Shown here in pieces: positions 8,795 to 18,000 of a stretch of 64,000 nt of DNA. Position 1 is the first letter of the stretch; every line of letters starts with the position of its first letter. The position numbers were made by a program, and so were the translations under genes. Location of the stretch: contig CAUJHZ010000058.1 of assembly GCA_963205185.1 (NCBI GenBank), forward strand, positions 1 through 64,000. The letters run 5' to 3'. The notes beneath the pieces are model-generated. The model saw only the letters and a list, made by a program, of their open reading frames with translations, searched no databases and was not told the DNA's origin. Origin of the DNA: Planctomycetota bacterium (GTDB lineage: Bacteria > Planctomycetota > Phycisphaerae > Phycisphaerales > UBA5793).

Positions 8795-9940
8795 GGGCGT
8801 TGCCTCCTGTTGTGGGCGGTCACACGGCAAGCTGACTGCGCGGGTGAGCCCTCCCGGGGTTAGGGTGCCCGACTCGCACACGTGCGCGCCGCTCTTGATC
8901 GCCCGCACGCAGCGGTAATAGCGGTAGAACCGCCCCTTGCGACCACTGCTGAAGGTATGCGTCATGGCGTGGCCGCAACCTTTGCATTTCAAAAGACCAC
9001 GCAGCAGGGCGCCATACTTGTTGCGGACCTCGGCGCCACCCGTGCGGGCGTTCGCCCTGAGCAGCGACTGGACCTGGTCGAACACATCCTGTCCGACGAT
9101 CGCCTCGTGCTCGCCGTCGTACGCCTCGCCCTTGTGGACGATCTTGCCGGTGAGTATCGGGTTGGTCAGAAGGACATGGAGCGTGGCCTTGTCGAAAGGC
9201 CGCCCGCCGAGTTGCTGCCCCTTCTTGGTGAGCCGACGCTTGTTGACCCAGCCTCGCCGCGTGAGTTCGCTCACCACCGGCTGGAGCGAGCCCTTCTCGA
9301 GGTACAAGGCGAAGATGTCGCGCACCCGCGCCGCCTCTCGGGCGTTGATGACCAGTCGCGGGCTGGGGCCATTGCGATCGACGTCGTAGCCGAGAACCGG
9401 GACGCCACCGGCCCATTTGCCCTTGCGCTTCTGGGCGGCGACCTTGTCGCGAATGCGCTCGCCGATGATTTCGCGCTCGAACTGGGCGAACGAGAGCAGG
9501 ATGTTCAGCGTGAGCCGGCCCATCGAGTGGGTGGTGTTGAACTGCTGGGTGACCGAGACGAACGAGACGCCGTGCTTGTCGAAGGTCTCCATGATGCGCG
9601 AGAAGTCGAGGAGCGACCGGCTCAGCCGATCGACCTTGTAGACGATGACGCAGTCGATCCCGCCGGACTGGATGTCTCGCAGTAATCGAGCCAGCGCCGG
9701 CCGTTCCATGCTTCCGCCCGAGAAGCCGCCATCATCGTACCGGTCGGGCAGACAGATCCATCCCTCAGCCTTCTGGCTGGCGATGAACGCCTGGGCGCCC
9801 TCACGCTGGGCGTCGAGGGAGTTGAACTCCTGATCGAGTCCCTCCTCGCTGGACTTGCGGGTGTAAATGGCGCAGCGAATCCGGCGATTCTCGGCCTCGC
9901 CGTTGCGGCTGGCTGCGGCGGTGGTGCGCTGCCGGCTCAT
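8483..9940 (-). CDS. large serine recombinase, C-terminus lost and frame fused to the next gene
   Basis: This enzyme should integrate and excise the prophage. The resolvase domain covers residues 20-170 with the catalytic Ser in YTRKSSEEG (residue 30 or 31), then DRLSR and FAQFEREIIGERI. A recombinase domain follows (PVLGYDVD to about 290), then a zinc ribbon CKGCGHAM...YRYYRC near 345-375. After the CESGTLT segment the usual coiled-coil and C-terminal region, roughly 150 residues in relatives, is absent. The frame instead reads on without a stop into the unrelated 103-residue protein ending at 8483. The ATG at 9940 overlaps the DUF2924 stop by four bases. The ribbon is present but the missing part normally controls synapsis, so the integrase may be defective. 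Confidence 0.85.
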   Translation of the reverse strand: MSRQRTTAAASRNGEAENRRIRCAIYTRKSSEEGLDQEFNSLDAQREGAQAFIASQKAEGWICLPDRYDDGGFSGGSMERPALARLLRDIQSGGIDCVIVYKVDRLSRSLLDFSRIMETFDKHGVSFVSVTQQFNTTHSMGRLTLNILLSFAQFEREIIGERIRDKVAAQKRKGKWAGGVPVLGYDVDRNGPSPRLVINAREAARVRDIFALYLEKGSLQPVVSELTRRGWVNKRRLTKKGQQLGGRPFDKATLHVLLTNPILTGKIVHKGEAYDGEHEAIVGQDVFDQVQSLLRANARTGGAEVRNKYGALLRGLLKCKGCGHAMTHTFSSGRKGRFYRYYRCVRAIKSGAHVCESGTLTPGGLTRAVSLPCDRPQQEATPVSDTVFRFSFRSGVDLTEVEATLHLAIVAAEGLFGEARVRMEVSYHVDAPHSVILIDGRTGAGDAVIRVFTAFITREFGEDSFQVRRTSQPITPQSEPAAAAG

Positions 9941-10443
9941 AGCCTGGCTCCCAACTGGAAGAAGTGAAACCCGTTGAGGTGGCTGCCGGTTACCTTCTTG
10001 GCGATCGCCGTGAGGGTGCGGTAGCGATCGCCGTCCCACTCGAAGCCTTGGCCCTCCTCGAGAACGACGACGCGAATCGTCCGGCCCTTGTACTTGCGGA
10101 CAATCGCCGAGCCGGGCAGCGGCAGGCGCGGGTCGCGCGGTTCAGAGGCGGAGACTGATCGAGTGGCAGTGGGTGGGGCGTCGGACTGGGGCGGGTGAAT
10201 CTGCGTGCGAGGCGCCATGACGCGCACCTCGGCGTCGTCGGCCAGTTCAGCCGCGCGACGTCGCGCCCGCTCGGACAGGTCACCTTCGGCGTTGGCCTGA
10301 AGGCGCCAGGCGATCTTGCGGATGAGGTACGCCCGGTGCCGCGTGCGGCACGGCTGCTTGCAGAGTTCCTCGTAGCGCTCGACGAGTTCGCTCGTCGTCA
10401 TCCGTTGCAGGGCATCGATCTCGCGTTCAATCGTCGTCGGCAT
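9937..10443 (-). CDS. DUF2924 family protein
   Basis: This 168-residue protein has an N-terminal helical part with LVERYEELCKQPCRTRHRAYLIRK... and a C-terminal part ending in GRTIRVVVLEEGFEWDG-like strands and SHLNGFHFF. That is the usual architecture of DUF2924, a family nearly always encoded just before a serine recombinase. ATG 10443 is supported by AAAGGAG eight bases upstream, and the stop is coupled to the recombinase start. The function is unknown; a recombination directionality or DNA-binding helper is a reasonable guess from gene order. Confidence 0.88.
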   Translation of the reverse strand: MPTTIEREIDALQRMTTSELVERYEELCKQPCRTRHRAYLIRKIAWRLQANAEGDLSERARRRAAELADDAEVRVMAPRTQIHPPQSDAPPTATRSVSASEPRDPRLPLPGSAIVRKYKGRTIRVVVLEEGQGFEWDGDRYRTLTAIAKKVTGSHLNGFHFFQLGARL

Positions 10444-10476
10444 GTGGTGGCTCCTTTCGGACATGGAGACTCGGCC

Positions 10477-10701
10477 CTAACCGCGGGGCCGGTTCACCAC
10501 AGTGAGGCGCGAAGACTCGCCGAGTTCAAGTGCGATGTCGCCGGAATCTGCGGATTGGGTGGGCGGCGAGGATGCTCGCGACCGGGCCGCCCGGACGTAC
10601 CGGACGACGCCGCATGCGAGGATGCGGGCGACCTCGGCTCGGCGCTCGGCGACGGACATGGTGGCGGGATCGGAGATGGCGGGCACGGCGGGCTCCGGCA
10701 C
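10477..10701 (-). CDS. small recombinase-linked protein
   Basis: This 74-residue protein starts at GTG 10701. A close relative, including the PEPAVPAI N-terminus and the VAERR...ILACG..R helix, is encoded at 21526-21831, which supports both the gene and this start, although no clear ribosome site is seen. It is the outermost gene of the left prophage on the recombinase side. Sequence shared with the second copy stops exactly at the start codon. The function is unknown. Confidence 0.65.
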   Translation of the reverse strand: MPEPAVPAISDPATMSVAERRAEVARILACGVVRYVRAARSRASSPPTQSADSGDIALELGESSRLTVVNRPRG

Positions 10702-10971
10702 AGGGAATGATGCGGCGCGCGGAGAGCGCCGTCATGGGTTACCTATGCCGTGCGTATCGAAGATGCACGATCTGCGCACTCACTCGCCGCCGGGCCTGGT
10801 ACTTGCAGCGCATCGCAAGTCGTGACCCCTCAAGACACCGCCGTGGGCAGCATCGGCGCCGCATCGGTCATCAGGTCCGATCTTACGTGCAGCCGCATCG
10901 CATCCTGGGATTCCGGGCGCCGAGATGCCAGGTAGCATAACATGATCCCGTTCAACCAAAGGAGGACCAGA
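10702..10971. other. intergenic region between prophage end and host-like genes
   Basis: No convincing gene lies in these 270 bases. The left edge is where similarity to the second copy (21526-21831) ends, so a prophage attachment junction is likely here. The right edge holds an AT-richer stretch with TAGCATAACAT and then AAAGGAGG, probably the promoter and ribosome site of the next gene. Confidence 0.4.
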
Positions 10972-11547
10972 ATGGATTGGCTGCTTTCCATCGTTCGGAT
11001 AGCCGGCGTGTCGTCTCCATTGACCGCTTGGCTCGTTCAGTTGCAGGCGGAAATTGACCGCGCCGGCTCGAAGGCTCTCGCAGAGCGTGTAAGGAAGATC
11101 GAAGACCCGATCAGCGCGATTCATCCGGACGTGCCGCAAGTGGCGAGGGCCATCTATGCGGCCATGACGGATGAGGATGGAGCGCACGTCTGGTTCGATG
11201 CGGACTTCTACGACAAGTTCAGCAAATGCCTTGCGGTTCTTGAAGCAAGGCATCTGATCAAGGGAGAACACACCATCGGGCACCGGTACTACAACGGATT
11301 GCGAGTGATCAACCCGTCTTTCATCATGTACATGTGTGCGCTGTGCGAAAGCGACGAACACATGAGCGAGCTGATCACTCGCATCGAAACTTGCGAAAGA
11401 GGGCGATGGCTGCACGGGCCGGACATCAAGCTCGACTTGGGGCTGCCCATGCCAGTGATTCGGGCCTGCTTTGAAGTCTACGAATCAAATGGCTACGGAC
11501 TTTGCTCGCAAGAGATCGGTCCGCCGAAGTACGTGGGAAAGGCCTAG
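10972..11547 (+). CDS. hypothetical protein, possibly wing-helix containing
   Basis: This 191-residue soluble protein starts at ATG 10972 behind a strong AAAGGAGG; an upstream in-frame ATG at 10942 has none. The centre (VARAIYAAMTDEDG to the RYYNGLRVINP stretch) looks like a small alpha/beta or winged-helix fold, and the C-terminal third carries several Cys residues. I recognise no family. It converges on the GHKL ATPase gene across a perfect hairpin and lies just outside a prophage end, a typical place for accessory or defence genes. Confidence 0.7.
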   Translation: MDWLLSIVRIAGVSSPLTAWLVQLQAEIDRAGSKALAERVRKIEDPISAIHPDVPQVARAIYAAMTDEDGAHVWFDADFYDKFSKCLAVLEARHLIKGEHTIGHRYYNGLRVINPSFIMYMCALCESDEHMSELITRIETCERGRWLHGPDIKLDLGLPMPVIRACFEVYESNGYGLCSQEIGPPKYVGKA

Positions 11548-11736
11548 CGGGGGCCAAAATCACTTTGACGGCTGCTCACTGAGCGTGCGACCGACCGGCG
11601 AGCGCGGCCTCCCAGTGGCGACCCATGGAGTGCTCTGCGCGTGATCTCATGCTCGCTGTGGTTGGTCCACCCGACGCACAAGGACTGAATGTGATTCAGG
11701 TCGAGCAGACGTTTGCTCGCTCTTCGATTGAAGCGA

Positions 11737-11769
11737 CAAGCGGCGCTGACTTTACGTCAGCGCCGCTTG
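11737..11769. terminator. perfect 14-bp hairpin between convergent genes
   Basis: CAAGCGGCGCTGAC is followed by the loop TTTAC and the exact reverse complement of the stem. It sits between two genes that end facing each other, so it can act as a two-way terminator. No long T-tract follows on either strand, so it is not a textbook intrinsic terminator. Confidence 0.6.
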
Positions 11770-11790
11770 GCTGGCCGCTGCCAAAATGGA

Positions 11791-13404
11791 TCAGGCGTCT
11801 GCCATCACCCGGTCAAGGGACTCGACGCTTTCGAGATATACCGAAAGCACGCGACTCCACTCGTGACGCTGCGACCTGTACCAGAGCACACCCTCATCCT
11901 CGGCCAGTGTCTCCGCCTTGGCCAAGGCAAAGAGCAAGAGCTCCAGAGCAGTCTTGCTCGCCGGGTTCATGTCGCACAAGGGCTGATAGAGCCGGCTGAA
12001 GAACGAGTGTTCACGGTTCAGCGTGACAACCGTGGATGTTCCGAATGTCCGCACCCGGTAGAACGGTGCCCCCGGGAGATTCTCGAAGTCCATGAGGAGC
12101 GGACGGTTCCGGATGTCCTCGAGGACCTCATCGACCGTAACACCATCGCAAGTTCGGCTCTCGGCATATTCACGGAGCTCTCGCTCTGCGATGTTCGGGT
12201 CCTTGTCGCGCAGGGCCGGAGACGTCCGGAGGAACCGATCACGATCCTTGGCGATGTTCTCGGCCTTCTTGGGGTCCGCAGCGTGCGCCTTGCGGCCTCT
12301 AGAGACAATGATGTCGGAGAGCGTCGCGAGGTTTGCGCTGATGTCCTTCTCGATACGCGTTCGAATCCGCTCCCCGAGTTTGACTTGCTGCTTTGTATGC
12401 GTCACACCAAACAGCTCATCAAGCTCGGGTTCGAAGGCAATCTCGCAACTCCACCAGGAGTCAGTCCAGTGAGGACGGCGCAGCCGGAAATAGCCAAAGT
12501 CAACCTCTCGCCCGGCACGCACGATCGAGAAGCCACGTGCGCGGTCGATGCCGTGCGCGTGCGACTGCTTAGTACTCTTGCCGATCTTCGTCTGCCACGT
12601 CTCAGGGAGCAACGAAAACCTAATCGTAACAGGAGAAGTCTTGCCGTTGGCGCCGGGGATGGGAACGTCAAGGACGATCGGTGCACCGTGGGCGGTGGCA
12701 CCATGATGCTCCGCCTCGGGCATGAGAAACAGAGGATCGAAAGGCAGAATATCGCGGCCATTGACGTGGATCACCTTTCCGCTGACTAGGAAGTGGCGGT
12801 AGGTTTGCCCGAGTGTGTTCGGCAGCTCGCGCGTGAGCGTGTCCTCTCGCCCTGCATAGTCGAGGCGATCGCACTTGCGCCAAACAATCATCGTCCCAGT
12901 AGGCGAGATCTTGTAGGCAGCGTACCGCGACGGGATATCCATCTTGACCGGCTCCGGCACAACGAGCATTGATCCCGAGGCGATCTCGTCGATGTCGAGG
13001 TAGCTGAAGTACACCTCGTCGGGCTTCTTCCATGTGTAGACTTCGAGCCGCCTGCACTGGCTCGCGGACGAGTTTGGCAGGCCCATACCGAAGCGGCCCA
13101 ACCCGCTGCGATCATCAAACCGCGTCGTGCCACCGAAGCGAAGCGCAGTTCGAAGCACGTTCGGTAACATGCCCGACCCATCATCGACGCACACGACCTC
13201 ATCCACTACGGGTGACGGCTTCCGTCCTCGACCGTTGTAGGCCTGCTCTTCGCTCCTGAAGTGGACAATAAACTGGTTTGCGCCGGCCTGGAAAGCGTTG
13301 TCGGCCAGTTCCGAAACCGCGCTCGCAGTCGACTTGTAGCCGCTGTCGCGCGTCGCTTCAATGAAGCGCTCTTCTTGAACAATCGTGAATCGTTCGTCAA
13401 TCAT
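11791..13404 (-). CDS. stand-alone GHKL (Hsp90/MutL-type) ATPase
   Basis: This 537-residue protein carries the Bergerat fold: the N-box SELADNAFQAGA at 31-42, the G1 box VDDGSGM at 73-79, and the G2 box GLGRFGMGL at 101-109. The remainder, about 400 residues, has no kinase, topoisomerase or MutL domain that I recognise. ATG 13404 is preceded by AGGAGA. Proteins with this ATPase and an uncharacterised C-terminus often occur in phage-defence and accessory loci. Here it stands next to a prophage end, convergent with another unknown gene. The ATPase assignment is firm; the role is open. Confidence 0.82.
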   Translation of the reverse strand: MIDERFTIVQEERFIEATRDSGYKSTASAVSELADNAFQAGANQFIVHFRSEEQAYNGRGRKPSPVVDEVVCVDDGSGMLPNVLRTALRFGGTTRFDDRSGLGRFGMGLPNSSASQCRRLEVYTWKKPDEVYFSYLDIDEIASGSMLVVPEPVKMDIPSRYAAYKISPTGTMIVWRKCDRLDYAGREDTLTRELPNTLGQTYRHFLVSGKVIHVNGRDILPFDPLFLMPEAEHHGATAHGAPIVLDVPIPGANGKTSPVTIRFSLLPETWQTKIGKSTKQSHAHGIDRARGFSIVRAGREVDFGYFRLRRPHWTDSWWSCEIAFEPELDELFGVTHTKQQVKLGERIRTRIEKDISANLATLSDIIVSRGRKAHAADPKKAENIAKDRDRFLRTSPALRDKDPNIAERELREYAESRTCDGVTVDEVLEDIRNRPLLMDFENLPGAPFYRVRTFGTSTVVTLNREHSFFSRLYQPLCDMNPASKTALELLLFALAKAETLAEDEGVLWYRSQRHEWSRVLSVYLESVESLDRVMADA

Positions 13405-13786
13405 GGCGAATCTCCTGACCTGTTGGCCCGACGTGAAGTCGGACCGGTGATGGAAGACAGGCGCGAGCACGCCGCTCGCGTCCGAAAGGCGCAACACTCC
13501 ATGTCAATGGAGTCAACGCGAATCAACCCATGCACGCGGCATCTACAGCGTGCGCGGGGAACTAAGTTTCATGCGAGGGGGTTCTTACCGAAGGGTTCGC
13601 ACTCTTCGATTTGGCTCCGACGTCTAGCCGGCGCTCGACAGGACACCTTCGCAACTTGGGGAGTGTAACACCTACAGAAGGGCCCGTCAACAGGACACTC
13701 CGAGAGCGATGGGGCGAAAGCTGCGGCAAGGGCGCCCATGCCAACTTCGTCAGCGCCTTGCAGAGCCACGGCCCAAGGGCTCCGAA

Positions 13787-13852
13787 CACTGTTGCGCCCG
13801 CTCACCGAGCGCAACAGTGGGGGTTGCGCTCCCTACTGGGGAGACAACCCCC
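13787..13852. repeat. two back-to-back hairpins
   Basis: CACTGTTGCGC at 13787-13797 pairs perfectly with GCGCAACAGTG at 13809-13819. Immediately after, GGGGGTTG at 13819-13826 pairs with CAACCCCC at 13845-13852, with an inner TCCC/GGGA pairing. The GTTGCGC word occurs on both hairpins. Such a compact double stem in non-coding DNA suggests a structured transcript or a terminator pair. Confidence 0.6.
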
Positions 13853-14062
13853 TCATAACCCCGTACCCTGCGAAACGGAGACTCGGAGAGACTTTTGGCC
13901 CAAACCGGCGCTTTTGGCTACCCCGGTTGCGCCCATCGGTTATGACCTCGGCGCGAGCAGAGACACGACCCGACATCAGCCCTATCCGCAAGTCCTTGCA
14001 GAACAGTGGCCTGCAAACGCAAACGCCGCCGGGGTCTCTCGACGGCGCGTTCGTTAAACCAC

Positions 14063-14090
14063 AGGGCCGGCTGCGTTTGCAACCGGCCCT
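14063..14090. terminator. hairpin AGGGCCGG/CCGGCCCT
   Basis: An 8-bp stem encloses CTGCGTTTGCAA, inside which TGC and GCA can also pair. It lies about 270 bases beyond the stop of the minus-strand membrane protein gene, so a link to that operon is uncertain. Confidence 0.4.
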
Positions 14091-14356
14091 TCAATAGAGG
14101 TGGCGCGACGGTGTTCGCATCAGTGCGACAGCGAAAGAGAGACACGCGAGGGGAGCGGCGGTTTCAACAGTTGCAAATGGTCGGTCGGCGCCGGCGTAAT
14201 GGGCGCCTTCCCGGACGGTCAGTCGGCGACGATGCCGCCCGCATCGAGGCAGCGGGATGCGCTCCCAATGCGTCGCTGATGCCAGCCTACAAATCAACCC
14301 ACGCTACTTGCTGCAAACAATTGGGCATCAGTCAAATCAACTGCACCCCGCTGCTC

Positions 14357-15022
14357 TCACCTGCCGCATTCGGGGCAAATCCCGCCAGTCCCACAAAGGT
14401 GGTAGCCGCAGTGCTTGCAGGTGTCGTGCGGCGTGCGCGTCAGCATGGCTCGAATCCAGATGTTCAGCATTGCGAGTACCAGCATGTATGGAAACACAAA
14501 CGACATGCAGGTAAACGCAGCACGAGACCAGCTCCAATTCGGGTTCAGGACATCAAACATCGGAATGCGATCGAGCGTCGCGGATATCGAAGTCGATATG
14601 TCAGTATTCAGAAGGGCTCGATACAAAACGGAACTCGTAACGAACAGCAAAAGGGCAGACGCGCCGACGACAGCGAGTCGGCACCAGTATCGAACGTCTC
14701 GCATCAGATCAGTTTTGCCCGTGACGAGACCGCGCAACAGTTGAAAAGCAGGCACTGCTACGCCTGCCGGAAGTACAAAGAGTGTAAGATGTACCATCAA
14801 CATTGATAGGCCGACAAAAGCTGGAGATAGCGCGAGAGGCTCTGGCCGGAGCTTGGATATCAACCAATTGTAGTGGCTCAAGGCATTCGATAACAGCGTA
14901 CTCGAAGATGATAGCAAAGTGAGCAAATACGCGAACAACAATCCAAGTGACGTCAATGCGCTGGCAGCGCAGGTTCCATGCGCAGCTAACGACTTCACAA
15001 ACTCATAGCTGCGCGAAGTCAT
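14357..15022 (-). CDS. multi-pass membrane protein with C-terminal zinc ribbon
   Basis: This 221-residue protein has four likely transmembrane helices (about 18-40, 63-95, 115-133, 167-189) and ends in CKHCGYHLCG...CPECGR at 202-221. This is the CxxCGYxLxG...CPECG ribbon seen on many planctomycete proteins. Its ATG overlaps the stop of the giant RHS gene by four bases (ATGA), so it is translated only after that gene. A small membrane protein coupled to an RHS gene sits where an immunity protein is expected, but it resembles no known immunity family. Membrane topology is inferred from hydrophobicity only. Confidence 0.8.
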   Translation of the reverse strand: MTSRSYEFVKSLAAHGTCAASALTSLGLLFAYLLTLLSSSSTLLSNALSHYNWLISKLRPEPLALSPAFVGLSMLMVHLTLFVLPAGVAVPAFQLLRGLVTGKTDLMRDVRYWCRLAVVGASALLLFVTSSVLYRALLNTDISTSISATLDRIPMFDVLNPNWSWSRAAFTCMSFVFPYMLVLAMLNIWIRAMLTRTPHDTCKHCGYHLCGTGGICPECGR

Positions 15023-18000
15023 GGTACGGGCATCGATGTACAGGCTGGATTATTCGGATTCGGGTTCATCGGAGGAGGCGGATTTTGCGGAATACTTGCA
15101 CATCCGCCGTGATTCCAATCTTGGTTCAGACAGCAGGAGAGCCGCTTCTGCTCATTCGGGGTTAGTCCACATTGGGCCTGGCACCACCGTTCGACACCGA
15201 CTACCCGCGGCGCCCCGTTTGTTTCGGCGCACCGAATGCACCCGCGAATGCAATTCAGTCCAGGGCTGTTACCGGCACACTGACAGACGCATTGACTCTC
15301 CCAGCAAAGCAGTCCGCCTTGGATACACACTTGTCGATTCGGGTAGTAGCACGGCTCACCAGGAAGCGGAGGGCTCTGGGGAGGAGGAGGCTGGGGTGGC
15401 CCATAGAGCGTGGCACAGTGAGATCCAGGTTTGCACTTTACCTTCCAGTTTCCTGGAATGCATACGAATTGATCAGTGCAACCGATTATGCAAGCGCGAT
15501 GCGTACGAGTGCCTGGCACGAACGCGGAACAGCACCCGATGCACTCCGAGCGATTGCGCGCTTGCCTGCAATCGCGCGGTCTCAAGGGTCGCTTGGGGAT
15601 GAATGGCACTCCGGGGACGGGCGGAGGAATCACGAATGGCGAATGCTGATCTGGAGGTCCGGCAAAAGTGCAAGTGCCGTGATTGCAGTTCTCCCAAGCC
15701 ATACCCATCCAATCAATCCCAATTAGTGGAAGAGACGCCACATACTCATACAGCCCCATCCCATCCACATACCCCAGCGGATCCCGTCGCGTCCAGACGC
15801 CCAGGTCGCTGCGATAAACGCGGTGGCGGATGTGGTAGGTGTCGCCAAGTTCGGCGTCGTACTCGTAACCTGCGTAACCCTTGCGGTTGGCGATCGAGGT
15901 GAACGTGCCGATGGGCGAGCCGTACGGATCGTAGTTGACGCGCTCACTGATCGAGCCGGAGGTGTTGATCAGAGCGACAACGTCGTGGTGCTGGTTCTGG
16001 AGGTAGTAGCGGCGTTCATTGAGCGTGCCGTTGGCGTCGGTGTCCCGATCGCGCAGGACGACATCGTCGATGTACGAAGACCCACCCATTCCCGAAGCCC
16101 CAGCATTCTGATACCAGAACTGCTCCGTCGGCTCCGAAGCGTCGGAGTCATCCTCGTACATGGCCACAATCCGCCAGCGCTCGTCGTAGGCGAAGTGATA
16201 CCACGGCGCCGTCTCGTCGTAGCGGGCGCTGAGACGGAATCCGAGCGCGTTGTAGACGAACTCGGCTTTGACGTTGTTCGACTGGTCCTTGACCTTGACG
16301 AGCCGATACCACGCATCGTACTCATACTGCCAGTCGCGCTTGTCGTCGGTCAGGTTGCCCGAGGCGTCGTACGTCGGCGCGACGTTATTCGTCTGATTGT
16401 CCCAGCCGGTGATCTCGTTGACCTTGTTGTGCGTGAAGTCCCAGTCGAACTCGGTGGTGGAGCCGCCGGTGACGAGGTCGGTGTGAGTCCAGTTGCCGAC
16501 CTGATCGAGGTCGAAGATCTGCTTGCGCGTCTCGCTGGTGATGCTGCCGCCGGACAGCGTGCCCGCCTGAGCCTGGGTGAGGCGCTCGAGCATGTCGTTG
16601 GTGTACTTCCAGTCGAATCCGGTCTGCACCGAATCGTCGGCGGTGAGCAGGTTCGAGTTGCGGTTGTAGGCCAGCGCGACCTTGTAGAGGTCGGTCGTGC
16701 TCTGCTTCCAGCGCGACTCGATGATGCGGTTGAACCGGTCCATCGCGTCGTAGACGTCGCTGCTGTTGAACAGTAGGGAAGTGACGACCGGGCTGGGCTG
16801 GTTGTAGACAGTGCCCACCAGCGAGCCGACGCCGAGGTAGGCGTAGCGGACGCGATTGGTCGCCCCGCCGCCCGAGCCTTCGGCGATCCGCGTCACCCGG
16901 CTGGCGTCGTCATCGTGCAGGCCGTCGGTGGATTCGTAGAGATAGGACAGGACACCGGCGTTGGGGAGAGTCATCTGTGTGCGGCGCAGTGTCCGGCGTG
17001 CGCCGGTCGGCTCCTTCTTCTCCCAGGCGTACGCGATGGCGTACTCGTCGCTGCTCGTGCCCGTCGAGATCGCGCCGCTTCGGTTCTGGGTGAATGAGGC
17101 GAGGTTGCCCCAGTCGTCGTAGGCGTACTGCACCTGGTTCTGGACCGTGCCGCTGCCGACGGTCGCATTGTCGTAGGACGAGACGAGATTCGCGCGGCCG
17201 TGGTTGTCATAGGTCGTCGAGAGGCGCAGGATGGCGGTGTCGAAGCCGCCCGAGGTGGTGACGCGCTCGTGAGTCCTTCGGCCCGAATCATCGAAGTCAT
17301 ACTCCATGACCCGGCCGACCTGATCCTTGGTCCAGATCATTTCCGCCTGTGCGTTGTAGGCGAAGGTCACGACATCAGCCGCGGTGAGCGAGTCGGGATA
17401 CTGCACCTTCTGGAGCAGGTGCCCGGTGGCGATCTTTGAATCGCCGGCGCTGGTCCCCTTGGTCGTGCCGTAGGTGTAGGTGGTCGTCTGGTCATTGCCG
17501 CTGCCCGTCATCCGCTGCGTGATAGAGGTCTGGAGGCCGTTGGTGTAGACGTACTCGACAGTCTGGTTGATGTCCGTGCCGAAGGGTTCGCCGCTGTTGG
17601 TGTTCGGGTCGTAGTTGCGGATTGTCCTGGTCTGGCGGTTGGCGTCGTCGTACTCGAACTTGCTCACGCGGCCCATGGGGTCTTCGATCGTTTCGGCGCG
17701 GCTCATGAGGTCGTAAGTGGTCGTGGTGCGCAGGGCCGTGTCCGAGCGGGCGGGAATGCTGAGATTGGTGCGGTCGAAGGTGCTGCCGCCGTTGGTGCCG
17801 TACATCACGGTGTCGGTGAGGCGGTGGAGGTCGTCGTACCAAAGGGCCGTGATCTGCGCCCGGCCCTTGACATCCGAGGCGGTGATCTTCATCGGATCGC
17901 CGTCGGCGTTGGTGTCCAGCGGACCCGTCGTCTGGCCCGTGCCGGCGTCCTCGTGCTTGCGCTGGATGAGCACCTGCATCAGGACCTCATCGCCATCCGG

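Larger units (their letters stand above)
13405..14356. other. non-coding stretch rich in inverted repeats
   Basis: About 950 bases carry no gene with coding character on either strand; the open frames are Arg/Pro-rich shadows. Strong dyads occur at 13787-13819, 13819-13852 and 14063-14090. No tRNA could be folded by eye. The region may hold a structured RNA, terminators or decayed sequence. Confidence 0.5.

Noticed and set aside
7455-8918. Long plus-strand frame of 487 codons across the ATPase and recombinase genes
   Set aside because: It runs antisense to two well-supported genes and shows no motif.
13787-13852. Integron attC-like site
   Set aside because: The stems lack the GTTRRRY core sites and no tyrosine integrase is encoded nearby.
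13405-14356. tRNA gene as a prophage attachment site
   Set aside because: No cloverleaf with a GGTTCRANNCC arm could be assembled on either strand by eye; a tRNAscan run would settle it.
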